A DNA stretch of 20,842 nt, from the NCBI GenBank assembly GCA_947628975.1, contig CANRBW010000008.1:1-20842 (forward strand). The letters are read 5' to 3'. The position numbers and the translations under genes are program-made. Origin of the DNA: an uncultured Oscillospiraceae bacterium (lineage in GTDB: Bacteria > Bacillota > Clostridia > Oscillospirales > Oscillospiraceae). Position 1 is the stretch's first letter. The number at the start of each line of letters is the position of its first letter. Shown in pieces: positions 1 to 7,510 of the stretch. Under the pieces are notes generated by a model that did not search any database, was not told where the DNA came from, and saw only the letters and a list, made by a program, of their open reading frames with translations.

Positions 1-118
1 CCGCCTCTGGCGTTTGGCTGGGGGCGTGGGTAGTGCTGGCCTGGGAGGCGTCAGCCGCTGAACGGCGCGGGCCCTCGTCGGGTCTTTTACGCGCTGCCAA
101 CCAAGTACCCAGAGGCGG
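1..118. repeat. Imperfect inverted repeat at left edge
   Basis: The first ten bases (CCGCCTCTGG) are the exact reverse complement of 109-118. The similarity continues imperfectly inward to about position 28 on the left arm and 90 on the right arm, with TTGG and TGG blocks in the same order. About 60 bases lie between the arms. One plus-strand frame is open from position 3 to a TAA at 132-134 and could be the tail of a gene entering from the left, but it has no recognisable motif and open frames are common at this GC content. I cannot name the element. Confidence 0.4.
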
Positions 119-270
119 CCACGGCGGGTGTTAAAATCAGACCCCTTGCGTCTACGACGGACATCATGCCGCCCAGTGGCGGCGACCTGCTGTGCCAGTG
201 CGACACTCCGGGCCGCCGAACGACAGAAGCAATCGGGAACGACTCCAGCCCCTTCTTTTTCTTTTGGCAT

Positions 271-318
271 CCAAAACCGTTTTCTTTTTCTTCGCAAAGA
301 AAAAGAAAATGGGTTTGG
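271..318. other. A/T-rich hairpin, possible bidirectional terminator
   Basis: TTTTCTTTTTCTT (280-292) and AAGAAAAAGAAAA (297-309) form a perfect 13-bp stem with a CGCA loop. CCAAAACC and GGGTTTGG extend it imperfectly at the outside (271-278 and 311-318). The stem is A/T-rich in strongly G/C-rich surroundings. It could end transcription from the left or be part of an intergenic repeat element. A second small hairpin, TTGTCCG/CGGACAA, follows at 344-360. Confidence 0.5.
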
Positions 319-387
319 CCCCCGCGCCGGGGAGGCGCGACCCTTGTCCGGTTCGGACAAAATGATCAAAGCGACAAAACGCAATGC

Positions 388-732
388 GCTGGAAGCCATA
401 AACCCACCCACCCCTGGAAGGTACAGCAGAGAACAGCGCCTATCCTTGCGACATACAGCAGACGTACATCGTCTAGTCCTGAAACGTCCAGCGATGTACA
501 GCGTCTAGTTCTGCGACGCACAGCGATGTACACCGTCTATCCCTGCAAGGTTATCGCAGACCGGTTGCTGGAAGCTGAAAGCCCACCCACCCCTGTTTGA
601 AACAGCAGATGTACAGCGTCTAGTCCTGCGACGCACAGCGATGTACACCGTCTAGTCCTGCGACGTCCAGCAGAGAACACCGCTTAGCTCTGCGACGTGC
701 TGTGATGTACACCGCTGTCCCCGCGTCGTCCG
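388..732. repeat. Degenerate ~32-bp tandem repeats in a ~179-bp duplication
   Basis: Successive copies of a unit with the core GATGTACACCGTCTAG followed by a CCTGCGACG-type half recur every 32 bases: 424-555 in a decayed first block, then 603-732 in a second block with units beginning at 603, 636, 668 and 700. Each block is preceded by a related 29-base lead (388-416 and 567-595, 25 of 29 identical), so the whole arrangement is duplicated at an offset of 179. Copies touch without unique spacers, so this is not a CRISPR array. Open frames crossing it have no protein-like content. The array ends about 20 bases before the pyk -35 box. Confidence 0.75.
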
Positions 733-751
733 GCGGAGTTGTCGGTTGTGC

Positions 752-781
752 TTTACAAGGCGGGGACCGGCATGGTATAAT
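752..781 (+). promoter_or_regulatory. Promoter of pyk, extended -10 type
   Basis: A TTTACA -35 box (752-757), an 18-base spacer and a perfect TATAAT -10 box (776-781) preceded by TGG (773-775) form an extended -10 sigma-A promoter. Transcription would start near 788, giving an untranslated leader of about 70 bases before the pyk start at 859. Confidence 0.8.
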
Positions 782-858
782 ACCTTATATCAAGCCATCC
801 AGGCGCCGCCGGGCCACGGTGGGCGCGGTGGCGACACGATGACGGAGGGGAGCCAGCC

Positions 859-2271
859 ATGAGAAAGACAAAGATCATCTGCACCATCGGACCCGCCTGC
901 GACAACGACGAGACCCTGGAGAAGATGTGTCTGGCCGGGATGAACGTGGCCCGGCTCAACTTCTCCCACGGCACCCATGAAGAGCAGTTGGCCAAGATGG
1001 TCCTGGTCAAGCGGGTCCGGGAGAAGCTGGGCCTGCCCATCGCCATGCTGCTGGACACCAAGGGGCCGGAGTACCGCATCCGCACCTTTGAGACCGGCAA
1101 GATCCTGCTCCGGGAGGGGGACCCCTTCACCTTCACCACCCAGCAGATCATTGGGGACCAGAGCCGGGTCAGTGTCAGTTACCCCGGTATCGTCCGCGAC
1201 CTCTCGGTGGGGAGCCGCATCCTCCTGAACAACGGCCTCGTGGTCTTCGAGGTCCTGGAACTCACCGATACCGAGGTCCACTGTCGGGTGCTGGTGGGGG
1301 GCGAGGTGTCCAACAACAAGTCCATGAGCTTCCCCAACAAGGTGATGAACCAGGTCTACCTCAGCGAGCAGGACAAGGCGGACATCCTGCTGGGGCTGCA
1401 AAACGACATCGACTACATCGCCTGTTCCTTCGTCTCCCGCGCCCAGGACATCCTGGACGTGAAGGAGTTCATCGCCCAGCACACCGACAAGGCGGTGGGG
1501 GTCATCGCCAAGATCGAGAACCAGTCCGGCATCGACAACATCGAGGCCATCTGCGACGTGTGCGACGGGGTGATGGTGGCCCGGGGCGATTTGGGGGTGG
1601 AGGTGCCCTTTGAGCGGCTGCCCGCCATCCAGAAGTCCCTCATCTCCACCTGCCGGGTGAAGGGGAAGCTCAGCGTCACCGCCACGGAGATGCTGGAGTC
1701 CATGATCACCTCCATCCGGCCCACCAGGGCGGAGATCTCCGACGTGGCCAACGCCGTCTACGACGGCACCGGGGCGGTGATGCTCTCGGGGGAGACCGCC
1801 GCGGGCCAGCACCCGGTGGAGGCGGTGGCCACCATGGCCAGGATCGTGGAGGAGACGGAGGGGGACATCCACTACGACAAGCGCTTCTGGAGCGCGGAGT
1901 TCCCCTTTGCCGACTCGGTGGACGCCATCTCCCACGCCACCTGCACCATGGCCATCAACATCAAGGCCAAGGGGATCGTGGCCTGCTCCCTGTCCGGGGG
2001 CACGGTGCGGATGATTTCCCGCTTCCGCCCCCCCACGGACATCCTGGGCCTGACCACCAACGAGCGGACCTGGCGGATGCTGGCCCTCTACTGGGGGGTC
2101 CAGCCCGCCATGTGCGAGGAGGTGCCCAGCACCGACATCCTGTTCTACACCGCCAAGAAGGTGGCCAAGGAGCAGTTCGGCCTGAACAAGGGGGACGAGG
2201 TCATCATCACCGGCGGCATCACCAACGGCCTGTCGGGCAACACCAACCTCATCAAGGTGGAGACCATCTGA
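859..2271 (+). CDS. pyk: Pyruvate kinase
   Basis: Transfers phosphate from phosphoenolpyruvate to ADP, the last ATP-forming step of glycolysis, in the cytoplasm. The 470-residue length fits a pyruvate kinase without the extra C-terminal phosphohistidine domain found in Bacillus. Visible motifs are the N-terminal TKIICTIGPA strand, RLNFSHG (Arg32, Asn34, Ser36, His37), DTKGPE (from Asp66), the catalytic-lysine signature VIAKIEN (Lys218), the metal site MVARGDLGVE (239-248) and VMLSGETA. Small departures are TATEMLESM where TQMLESM is usual and a shortened, divergent stretch around residues 150-170. The ATG follows GGAGGG (844-849) by nine bases. It is transcribed from the 752-781 promoter and followed after 50 bases by the hydrogenase homologue, so the two are probably co-transcribed. 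Confidence 0.97.
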   Translation: MRKTKIICTIGPACDNDETLEKMCLAGMNVARLNFSHGTHEEQLAKMVLVKRVREKLGLPIAMLLDTKGPEYRIRTFETGKILLREGDPFTFTTQQIIGDQSRVSVSYPGIVRDLSVGSRILLNNGLVVFEVLELTDTEVHCRVLVGGEVSNNKSMSFPNKVMNQVYLSEQDKADILLGLQNDIDYIACSFVSRAQDILDVKEFIAQHTDKAVGVIAKIENQSGIDNIEAICDVCDGVMVARGDLGVEVPFERLPAIQKSLISTCRVKGKLSVTATEMLESMITSIRPTRAEISDVANAVYDGTGAVMLSGETAAGQHPVEAVATMARIVEETEGDIHYDKRFWSAEFPFADSVDAISHATCTMAINIKAKGIVACSLSGGTVRMISRFRPPTDILGLTTNERTWRMLALYWGVQPAMCEEVPSTDILFYTAKKVAKEQFGLNKGDEVIITGGITNGLSGNTNLIKVETI

Positions 2272-2321
2272 CCCCGGACGCGCGGGGCCAAGACCAGGGA
2301 AAGACATAAAGGAGAGATACC

Positions 2322-3770
2322 ATGAGACAGTTCGAGACCAAGGTCCAGGAGCTGAAGCACAGCGTCCTGCGGGAGACCGCCCGCCTGGCCTGGGAGGACA
2401 GGCTGACCACCGGGGTGATGGACATCCCGGAGAAGATCATCCCCGGCCCGGAGCCCAGCACCCGGTGCTGTATCTACAAGGAGCGGGCCATCATCGGCTC
2501 CCGCACCAAGCTGGCCCTGGGGGGCGACCACTCCAACCCCAACATCGTGGAGGTCCTGAGCATCGCCTGTGACGAGTGCCCGGTCACCGAGATCACCGTG
2601 GGGCCCGCCTGCCGGGGCTGTCTGGCCACCCGATGTGTCCACGCCTGCCCCAAGGACGCCATCACCATCGTGGGCCACAAGGCGTCCATCGACCACACCA
2701 AGTGCGTCCTGTGCGGCCGGTGCGTGGAGGCCTGCCCCTACGGCGCCATCGAAAAGCACCAGCGCCCCTGCGAGAAGGGCTGTCCCGCCCAGGCCATCTC
2801 CATGGGGGAGGACAAGAAGGCCTCCATCGACTTTGGCAAGTGCATCACCTGCGGCATCTGCACCTATCAGTGCCCCTTCGGCGCCATCATGGACAAGTCC
2901 AACATCCTCAAGGTCATCGATATGCTCAAGGCGGGGAAGAAGTGGGGCTTTGTGAACTACGCCGTCCTGGCCCCCGCCGTGGCCGGGCAGTTCGCCCCCG
3001 CCCAGCTGGGCCAGGTGGTGGCCGGGCTGAAGGAGCTGGGCTTCGACAAGGTCAGCGAGGTGGCCTACGGCGCGGACCTGGTGGCCGCCACCGAGAGCGA
3101 GGAGTTGGTGGAGAAGGGGATGCTGGCCTCCTCCTGCTGCCCCGCCTTTGTGAGCTATGTGGAGAAGAACTTCCCCGACCTGGCCGAGACCCTGGTGTCC
3201 AAGACCCCGTCCCCCATGGTCATGCTGGGCCGCCACATCAAGGAGACCGAGCCGGAGGCCAAGGTGGTCTTCATCGGCCCCTGCGTGGCGAAGAAGCGGG
3301 AATTCAAGCTGGGCAAGACCATGGCCGCCATCGACTGCGCCATCACCTTCGAGGAGCTGGCCGCCCTCTTTGACTCCAAGGACATCGACATCGAGACCCT
3401 CCCCTGCGAGGAGATGGAGGACGCCTCCGGCTACGGCCGGGGCTTTGCCGCCAGCGGCGGCGTGTCCGGGGCGGTGGTCCAGGCGTTGAAGGAGAAGGGG
3501 TCGGACTTCCAGGTGAAGCCGGTGAAGTGCAGCGGCATCGCCGAGTGCAAGGCGGCGCTGTTGAAGGTCAAGGCCGGCGTTCTGGACGCCAACTTCATCG
3601 AGGGCATGGCCTGCGTGGGGGGCTGTATCCAGGGCCCCTCCAACCTCATCCGCGCCCCCAGGAACAAGCAGGAGCTGGACAAGCACATCAAGGAGGCGGC
3701 CAAGCCCACCGTCCACGACGAGCCCCCCAAGGCGGCGAAAAAGGCTTCCGCCAAGGCGGCAAAAAAGTAA
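2322..3770 (+). CDS. Monomeric [FeFe]-hydrogenase-like iron-sulfur protein
   Basis: A 482-residue protein with an N-terminal ferredoxin-like region and a C-terminal H-cluster domain. Cysteines at 83, 86, 97, 100, 105, 109, then 128/131/134/138 and 174/177/180/184 suit several [4Fe-4S] clusters, with a further pair at 150/154. The H-cluster motifs are recognisable: L1 SSCCPAF (Cys272, Cys273), L2 GPCVAKK (Cys321) and L3 EGMACVGGC (Cys431, Cys435). All four expected ligands and the proton-transfer cysteine are present, but the motifs deviate from the group A forms (TSCCPxW, MPCxxK), which suggests a group B-type enzyme. It probably exchanges electrons between ferredoxin and protons, although hydrogenase activity is not proven. 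No maturase genes (hydE, hydF, hydG) are in the window. The last ~20 residues are a lysine/alanine-rich tail. The start follows GGAGAG; the stop lies just before a strong terminator. Confidence 0.85.
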   Translation: MRQFETKVQELKHSVLRETARLAWEDRLTTGVMDIPEKIIPGPEPSTRCCIYKERAIIGSRTKLALGGDHSNPNIVEVLSIACDECPVTEITVGPACRGCLATRCVHACPKDAITIVGHKASIDHTKCVLCGRCVEACPYGAIEKHQRPCEKGCPAQAISMGEDKKASIDFGKCITCGICTYQCPFGAIMDKSNILKVIDMLKAGKKWGFVNYAVLAPAVAGQFAPAQLGQVVAGLKELGFDKVSEVAYGADLVAATESEELVEKGMLASSCCPAFVSYVEKNFPDLAETLVSKTPSPMVMLGRHIKETEPEAKVVFIGPCVAKKREFKLGKTMAAIDCAITFEELAALFDSKDIDIETLPCEEMEDASGYGRGFAASGGVSGAVVQALKEKGSDFQVKPVKCSGIAECKAALLKVKAGVLDANFIEGMACVGGCIQGPSNLIRAPRNKQELDKHIKEAAKPTVHDEPPKAAKKASAKAAKK

Positions 3771-3780
3771 AGAAAGCCAC

Positions 3781-3818
3781 AAAAAAACCGGACGGCCTGT
3801 GGGCCGTCCGGTTTTTTT
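3781..3818. terminator. Bidirectional terminator between convergent genes
   Basis: A ten-base G/C stem (CCGGACGGCC, 3788-3797, with 3802-3811) and a TGTG loop are flanked by seven A on the left and seven T on the right. It therefore works as an intrinsic terminator on both strands: for pyk-hydrogenase and for the converging pgm-DUF815 unit. Confidence 0.95.
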
Positions 3819-3823
3819 GTCTG

Positions 3824-5032
3824 TCAGCTCTGCCGCTCCAACTCGTAGGCGATGAACTGCCGGGCCACGCGGGGGGTGCGGCCGGGGTGGCGCAGCTCCC
3901 ACTGCTCCGCCCGGTGGAGCAGGGTCTCCCGCTCCATCTCCAGCCCGTAAACTTTGGCCAGGTCCTCCACCATCTGCCAGAACTCGCTGGGGGTGAGGGC
4001 GAAGTAGGCCACCCGGACGCCGAAGCGCTCGGCCAGGGAGGTCTTTTCGGCGATGGTCTCGTTGCGGTCCAGCTCGTCCCCCGCCCGGTCGGAGAAGTTC
4101 TGCTTCACCAGGTTCCGGCGGTTGGAGGTGGCGTAGACCACCACGTTGTCCCGCTGTTTTTCCAAAGAACCCTCCAGAATGGTTTTGAGCTGGGAGTAGG
4201 CCCTGTCGTCGGCGTCGAAGGCCAGGTCGTCGATGAAGAGGATGAAGCGTTGGGCCCGGCCGTCCAGCAGACGGACCAGGTCCGGAATGTCCTCCAGGTG
4301 GCCCTTGTCCAGCTCGATGATCCGCAGGGACTCCAGCCCCTCCTGGGACAGGAGGCTCTTCACCGTGGCGGACTTGCCGGTGCCCGACTCGCCGTAGAGC
4401 AGGACGTGGTTGACCCACTTGCCCTGGACCAGGGCCAGGGCGTTGTCCCGGACCTGTTGGCGCTGCTGGGCGTAGCCCCACAGCTCCCAGGGCTGGGGGC
4501 TGTCCGGCTCCGGGATGCCCAGGAGCTGGCCGTTCCGCCAGCGGAAGGCCCGGTACCGGGCGAAGAGGCCGCAGCCCTGGGCGCGGTAGAAGGCGGTGAG
4601 GGCGTCAAAGTCGAACTCCGTCCCCACGCTCCACCGGGGCAGGTGGGCCAGGGCGGCCTGGAAGTACTCCGGCAGCAGGGGCTGGAGGGCGTCCACCAGC
4701 CGGTCCGGGTCCAGGGCGGCGGCGGCCTGAAAGACCTCCACGTCCCGGCGGGCTACGTTTTCCAGCGCCGCGTCCCGCCCGCCCCGCTCCACCAGCAGAC
4801 CGTAGGGGGAGTCGAGAAAGCGCAGGGCCTCCCACAGCCAGTCCCCCAGGCCCATGTGGCCCTCGGCCTTCAGCTGGAAGAAGAAGTCGGTGTACGCCGC
4901 CAGGGCGGCCTCCCCCTCTCCGGCCGCCAGGGCGTCCAGCAGACGGAGGAACCGGGCGGGGACGGGGAGGGAGAGGAGGTGCCGATAGGCGGAGATGCCC
5001 AGGAGACCGGCCCGGACCTTTTGGATGCTCAC
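3824..5032 (-). CDS. DUF815-family AAA-type ATPase
   Basis: A 402-residue ATP-binding protein of the DUF815 family, whose cellular role is not established. The N-terminal ~200 residues are helical and variable. The C-terminal half carries Walker A GESGTGKS (214-221), Walker B FILFIDDLAFD (Asp268, Asp269) and a sensor-like VVYATSNRRNL near 298-308. Several features, including the conserved TSNRRNLVK stretch and the tail resembling an ATPase lid, match the family. The predicted start lies two bases past the end of pgm, so the pair is translationally close and almost surely co-transcribed. A terminator follows its stop directly. The pairing with a sugar phosphomutase gives no clear hint at function. 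Confidence 0.88.
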   Translation of the reverse strand: MSIQKVRAGLLGISAYRHLLSLPVPARFLRLLDALAAGEGEAALAAYTDFFFQLKAEGHMGLGDWLWEALRFLDSPYGLLVERGGRDAALENVARRDVEVFQAAAALDPDRLVDALQPLLPEYFQAALAHLPRWSVGTEFDFDALTAFYRAQGCGLFARYRAFRWRNGQLLGIPEPDSPQPWELWGYAQQRQQVRDNALALVQGKWVNHVLLYGESGTGKSATVKSLLSQEGLESLRIIELDKGHLEDIPDLVRLLDGRAQRFILFIDDLAFDADDRAYSQLKTILEGSLEKQRDNVVVYATSNRRNLVKQNFSDRAGDELDRNETIAEKTSLAERFGVRVAYFALTPSEFWQMVEDLAKVYGLEMERETLLHRAEQWELRHPGRTPRVARQFIAYELERQS

Positions 5033-5034
5033 GC

Positions 5035-6762
5035 TCAGTTCTTCAGGGTGTTGGCCCAGCCCTCGATCTGGTCGATCTTGGCCTGGCAGGCGGCGACGCT
5101 CTCCCCCTGGGTGAGGATGTAGACCTTCACCTTGGGCTCGGTGCCGGAGGGCCGGACGATGACGCTGGTGCCGTCGGCGAGCTCATAGCGCAGGACGTTG
5201 GAGCCGGAGAGTTCCATCTTGGAGTCCTTGCCGCACTCCACGCAGTGGACCGAGCCGTCCTTGTAGTCCTTCTGCTCCTTCACCGCCATGCCGCCGATCT
5301 CGGTGGGCGGGGTCTGGCGCAGGTCGGCCATGAGCTTGGCCATCTTTTGCAGGCCGTCCAGACCGGGCATCACCAGGTTCATGGTCTTTTCCAGGTACAC
5401 GCCGTACTTTTCGTAGAGCTCCATCAGCGCGTCGTAGAGGGTCATGCCCCGGTCGTAGTACCACGCGGCCATCTCGGTGGCCACCAGGGAGGCGGTGACG
5501 GCGTCCTTGTCCCGGACGAAGTCGCCCAGCATATAGCCAAAGCTCTCCTCAAAGGAGAAGATGACCTTCCCCTCGCCGGTGGCCTCCAGCTGGTCCTTCT
5601 TCTCGGCCAGGAACTTGAAGCCGGTGAAGGTGGAGTAGCTCTTCATGCCGTTTTCCTTGGCGATCTTGTGGGTCATGTTGCTGGAGACGATGGTGGTCAG
5701 GGCCACGGCGTTGTCCGGCAGGGTGCCCATGCGCTTCTTGGCGCCGATGACGTAGTCCAGCATCAGAACGCCGGTCTGGTTGCCGGAGAGGACGATGAAC
5801 TTGCCGTCCTTGCCCCGGACCATCAGGCCGATACGGTCGGCGTCCGGGTCGGAGCCCAGGATGAAGTCTGCCCCCTCCTTGTTGGCCAGCTCCACCGCCA
5901 GGGCGAAGCCCTCCGGGTTCTCCGGGTTGGGGGAGACCACGGTGGGGAAGTTGCCGTCCAGCACCATCTGCTCGGGGACGGGGATGCAGTGCTTGATGCC
6001 CAGGCGGCGCAGGGCCTCGGGGATGAGCTTGTGGCCGGTGCCGTGGAAGGGGGTGTAGACCATCTTGAAGCTGTCCGCCACCTTGGCCACCACCGCCTTG
6101 TCGGTGGCCTGCTCCATCACCTTGGCCAGGAACTTCTCGTCGGTCTCCTCGCCCATGATGGTGACCATCCCGGCCTGCACCGCCGCGTCAAAGTCCATGC
6201 GCTTGATGGAGTCGAACAAATCCAGCTCCGCCATCTTCTTGGCGATGGCGTCGGCGTGGTGGGGGGGCAGCTGGGCGCCGTCCTGCCAGTAGACCTTGTA
6301 GCCGTTGTACTCCTTGGGGTTGTGGCTGGCGGTGACGTTCACCCCGGCGATGCAGCCGTATTCCCGGATGGCGAAGGACACCTCCGGGGTGGGGCGCAGG
6401 GCGTCAAAGATGCGGCTGGGGATGCCGTTGCCCGCCATGACCGCGCAGACCTCCTCGGCAAACTCCCGGCCGTGGTTGCGGCAGTCGTGGCAGACGGCCA
6501 CGCCCCGCTTCACCGCCTCCGGCCCCTCGGCCAGAATGACCTCGGCGAAGGCCTGGGTGGCGTGGCGGACCACGTGGATGTTCATCTGGTGCAGACCCAC
6601 GCACATGGTGCCCCGCAGACCGGCGGTGCCGAAGTCCAGGGGGGCGAAGAAGCGGGACTCGATCTCCTTTTCGTCGTTGGCGATGGCCTGGAGCTCCGCC
6701 TTCTCCTCGGCGGACAGGGCGGGGGAGTTGAGCCACTTTTCATACGTATCACGATAGGACAT
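5035..6762 (-). CDS. Phosphoglucomutase / phosphomannomutase family enzyme
   Basis: A 575-residue alpha-D-phosphohexomutase, probably interconverting glucose 1-phosphate and glucose 6-phosphate and so linking glycolysis to glycogen and cell-envelope sugar nucleotides. All four active-site elements are present in order: the phosphoserine loop TASHNPKEYNGYK (Ser146), the metal loop DPDADR (Asp305, Asp307, Asp309), the sugar-binding loop FSFEESFGY (Glu405-Ser407) and the phosphate-binding loop RPSGTEPK (537-544). The length matches the long PgcA-like bacterial phosphoglucomutases better than GlmM (~450 residues), but substrate choice between glucose and mannose cannot be read from sequence by eye. 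The ATG follows a GGAGG site at 6771-6775. A promoter with an overlapping palindrome lies just upstream and the DUF815 ATPase follows. Confidence 0.95.
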   Translation of the reverse strand: MSYRDTYEKWLNSPALSAEEKAELQAIANDEKEIESRFFAPLDFGTAGLRGTMCVGLHQMNIHVVRHATQAFAEVILAEGPEAVKRGVAVCHDCRNHGREFAEEVCAVMAGNGIPSRIFDALRPTPEVSFAIREYGCIAGVNVTASHNPKEYNGYKVYWQDGAQLPPHHADAIAKKMAELDLFDSIKRMDFDAAVQAGMVTIMGEETDEKFLAKVMEQATDKAVVAKVADSFKMVYTPFHGTGHKLIPEALRRLGIKHCIPVPEQMVLDGNFPTVVSPNPENPEGFALAVELANKEGADFILGSDPDADRIGLMVRGKDGKFIVLSGNQTGVLMLDYVIGAKKRMGTLPDNAVALTTIVSSNMTHKIAKENGMKSYSTFTGFKFLAEKKDQLEATGEGKVIFSFEESFGYMLGDFVRDKDAVTASLVATEMAAWYYDRGMTLYDALMELYEKYGVYLEKTMNLVMPGLDGLQKMAKLMADLRQTPPTEIGGMAVKEQKDYKDGSVHCVECGKDSKMELSGSNVLRYELADGTSVIVRPSGTEPKVKVYILTQGESVAACQAKIDQIEGWANTLKN

Positions 6763-6783
6763 AGCAATGACCTCCGTTCAGAA

Positions 6784-6806
6784 TATGGTAGGGTAATTCT
6801 ACCATA
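6784..6806. promoter_or_regulatory. Candidate operator palindrome over the pgm -10 box
   Basis: TATGGTAG (6784-6791) and CTACCATA (6799-6806) are perfect inverted 8-mers around a seven-base centre. The right arm covers part of the -10 box and the left arm lies at the expected transcription start, a position suited to a repressor. No regulator gene is adjacent, so the binding protein is unknown; a leader-RNA hairpin is the alternative. Confidence 0.5.
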
Positions 6807-6824
6807 AAAACGGAGGCCATTCAA
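6796..6824 (-). promoter_or_regulatory. Promoter of pgm-DUF815 unit
   Basis: On the minus strand TTGAAT (6824-6819), a 17-base spacer and TAGAAT (6801-6796) match a sigma-A promoter, with TGG just before the -10 box as in extended -10 promoters. The leader to the pgm start is about 25 bases. Confidence 0.8.
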
Positions 6825-6856
6825 GAGGCTTTTGGATATTTTTGACGAAGCCGTCC

Positions 6857-6887
6857 CGGCCGGGGCCCCGCCGCGGGGCCCCGGCCG
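6857..6887. other. Very stable G/C hairpin after the sigma-partner gene
   Basis: A perfect 14-bp stem made only of G and C (6857-6870 with 6874-6887) closes a three-base loop. It starts five bases after the stop of the minus-strand gene at 6893. No U-run follows on either strand, so it is not a standard intrinsic terminator. It could protect the mRNA 3' end or slow transcription before the pgm promoter. Confidence 0.7.
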
Positions 6888-6892
6888 CTGGC

Positions 6893-7510
6893 TCAGGTCA
6901 GAGGCAGATACGCCTCCGGCGCGTCCACGCTGTCCAGCAGGCGGGTGTAGGAGAGGATCTCCCCGTCCTCCAGGGCGAAGTCGTAGTAGACGGTATGGCC
7001 GTCCGCCTCCAGGGTGAGGCGGGTCTGGCCATCGGCCAGGTGGGCGGTGATGTCATAGCTCTTGTCGTGGTCGTAGAGCCACACCGCACCGTCCTCGGTC
7101 TCCACCACCTCGGTGGCGAAGTCCTCGGCCAGCTCCTGGGCGGACATGGGCCGCCGGGCGCCGTCCGGGGCGATGGCGGTGCCGCCGACGGAGCGGGTGA
7201 CGCTCTGGCCGTCAGGGCCGGGGACGGTGAAGGTGTAAGCGCCCACGTCCTGGGTGCTGTGGTCCTCCACCTGGGCCTCCACCGACTGTCCGCCCAACCA
7301 CATCCGCACCGTCTGCTGGATGCCGCCTACGTTGGCGGCGTAGGCCGCCCCCGCGCAGCCCACGAGCAGGACCGCCGCCAGCCCGGCCGCCAGGGCCGGA
7401 CGCATTTTGAAGTGTCTGTTGGTCTTTTCCATGGTCTTTTCCTCCCATGAGACAGGATAGGAGGCGTGAAGCGTAGAAAACGCCCGCCGATACCGCTCCT
7501 TATTCGTCAT
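6893..7510 (-). CDS. Membrane-anchored protein, possible anti-sigma factor
   Basis: A 205-residue protein with a short basic N-terminal part (1-35), one hydrophobic segment (about 36-59, PALAAGLAAVLLVGCAGAA) and an extracellular part of ~145 residues without a family I recognise. Because it directly follows and overlaps an ECF sigma gene, the likely role is to hold that sigma factor at the membrane; this is inference. There is no HxxxCxxC zinc anti-sigma motif. The start at 7510 has a strong AAGGAGG site nine bases upstream and overlaps the sigma stop by 11 bases. A second in-frame ATG at 7432 also has a good site (GGGAGG, eight bases away) and would give a short signal-peptide-like or lipoprotein-like (LVGC) N-terminus. 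Both starts may be used. Confidence 0.6.
   Translation of the reverse strand: MTNKERYRRAFSTLHASYPVSWEEKTMEKTNRHFKMRPALAAGLAAVLLVGCAGAAYAANVGGIQQTVRMWLGGQSVEAQVEDHSTQDVGAYTFTVPGPDGQSVTRSVGGTAIAPDGARRPMSAQELAEDFATEVVETEDGAVWLYDHDKSYDITAHLADGQTRLTLEADGHTVYYDFALEDGEILSYTRLLDSVDAPEAYLPLT

Noticed and set aside
128..600. Two overlapping open frames through the repeat region
   Set aside because: They cross the hairpins and tandem repeats, lack ribosome sites and have no recognisable protein features.
424..732. CRISPR array
   Set aside because: Units are contiguous and degenerate, with no unique spacers and no cas genes nearby.
2145..4481. 778-codon minus-strand open frame across pyk, the hydrogenase gene and the terminator
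   Set aside because: Opposes two certain genes, crosses a strong terminator and has shadow-like composition.
5245..6807. 520-codon plus-strand open frame opposite pgm
   Set aside because: Antisense shadow of a gene with all active-site motifs.
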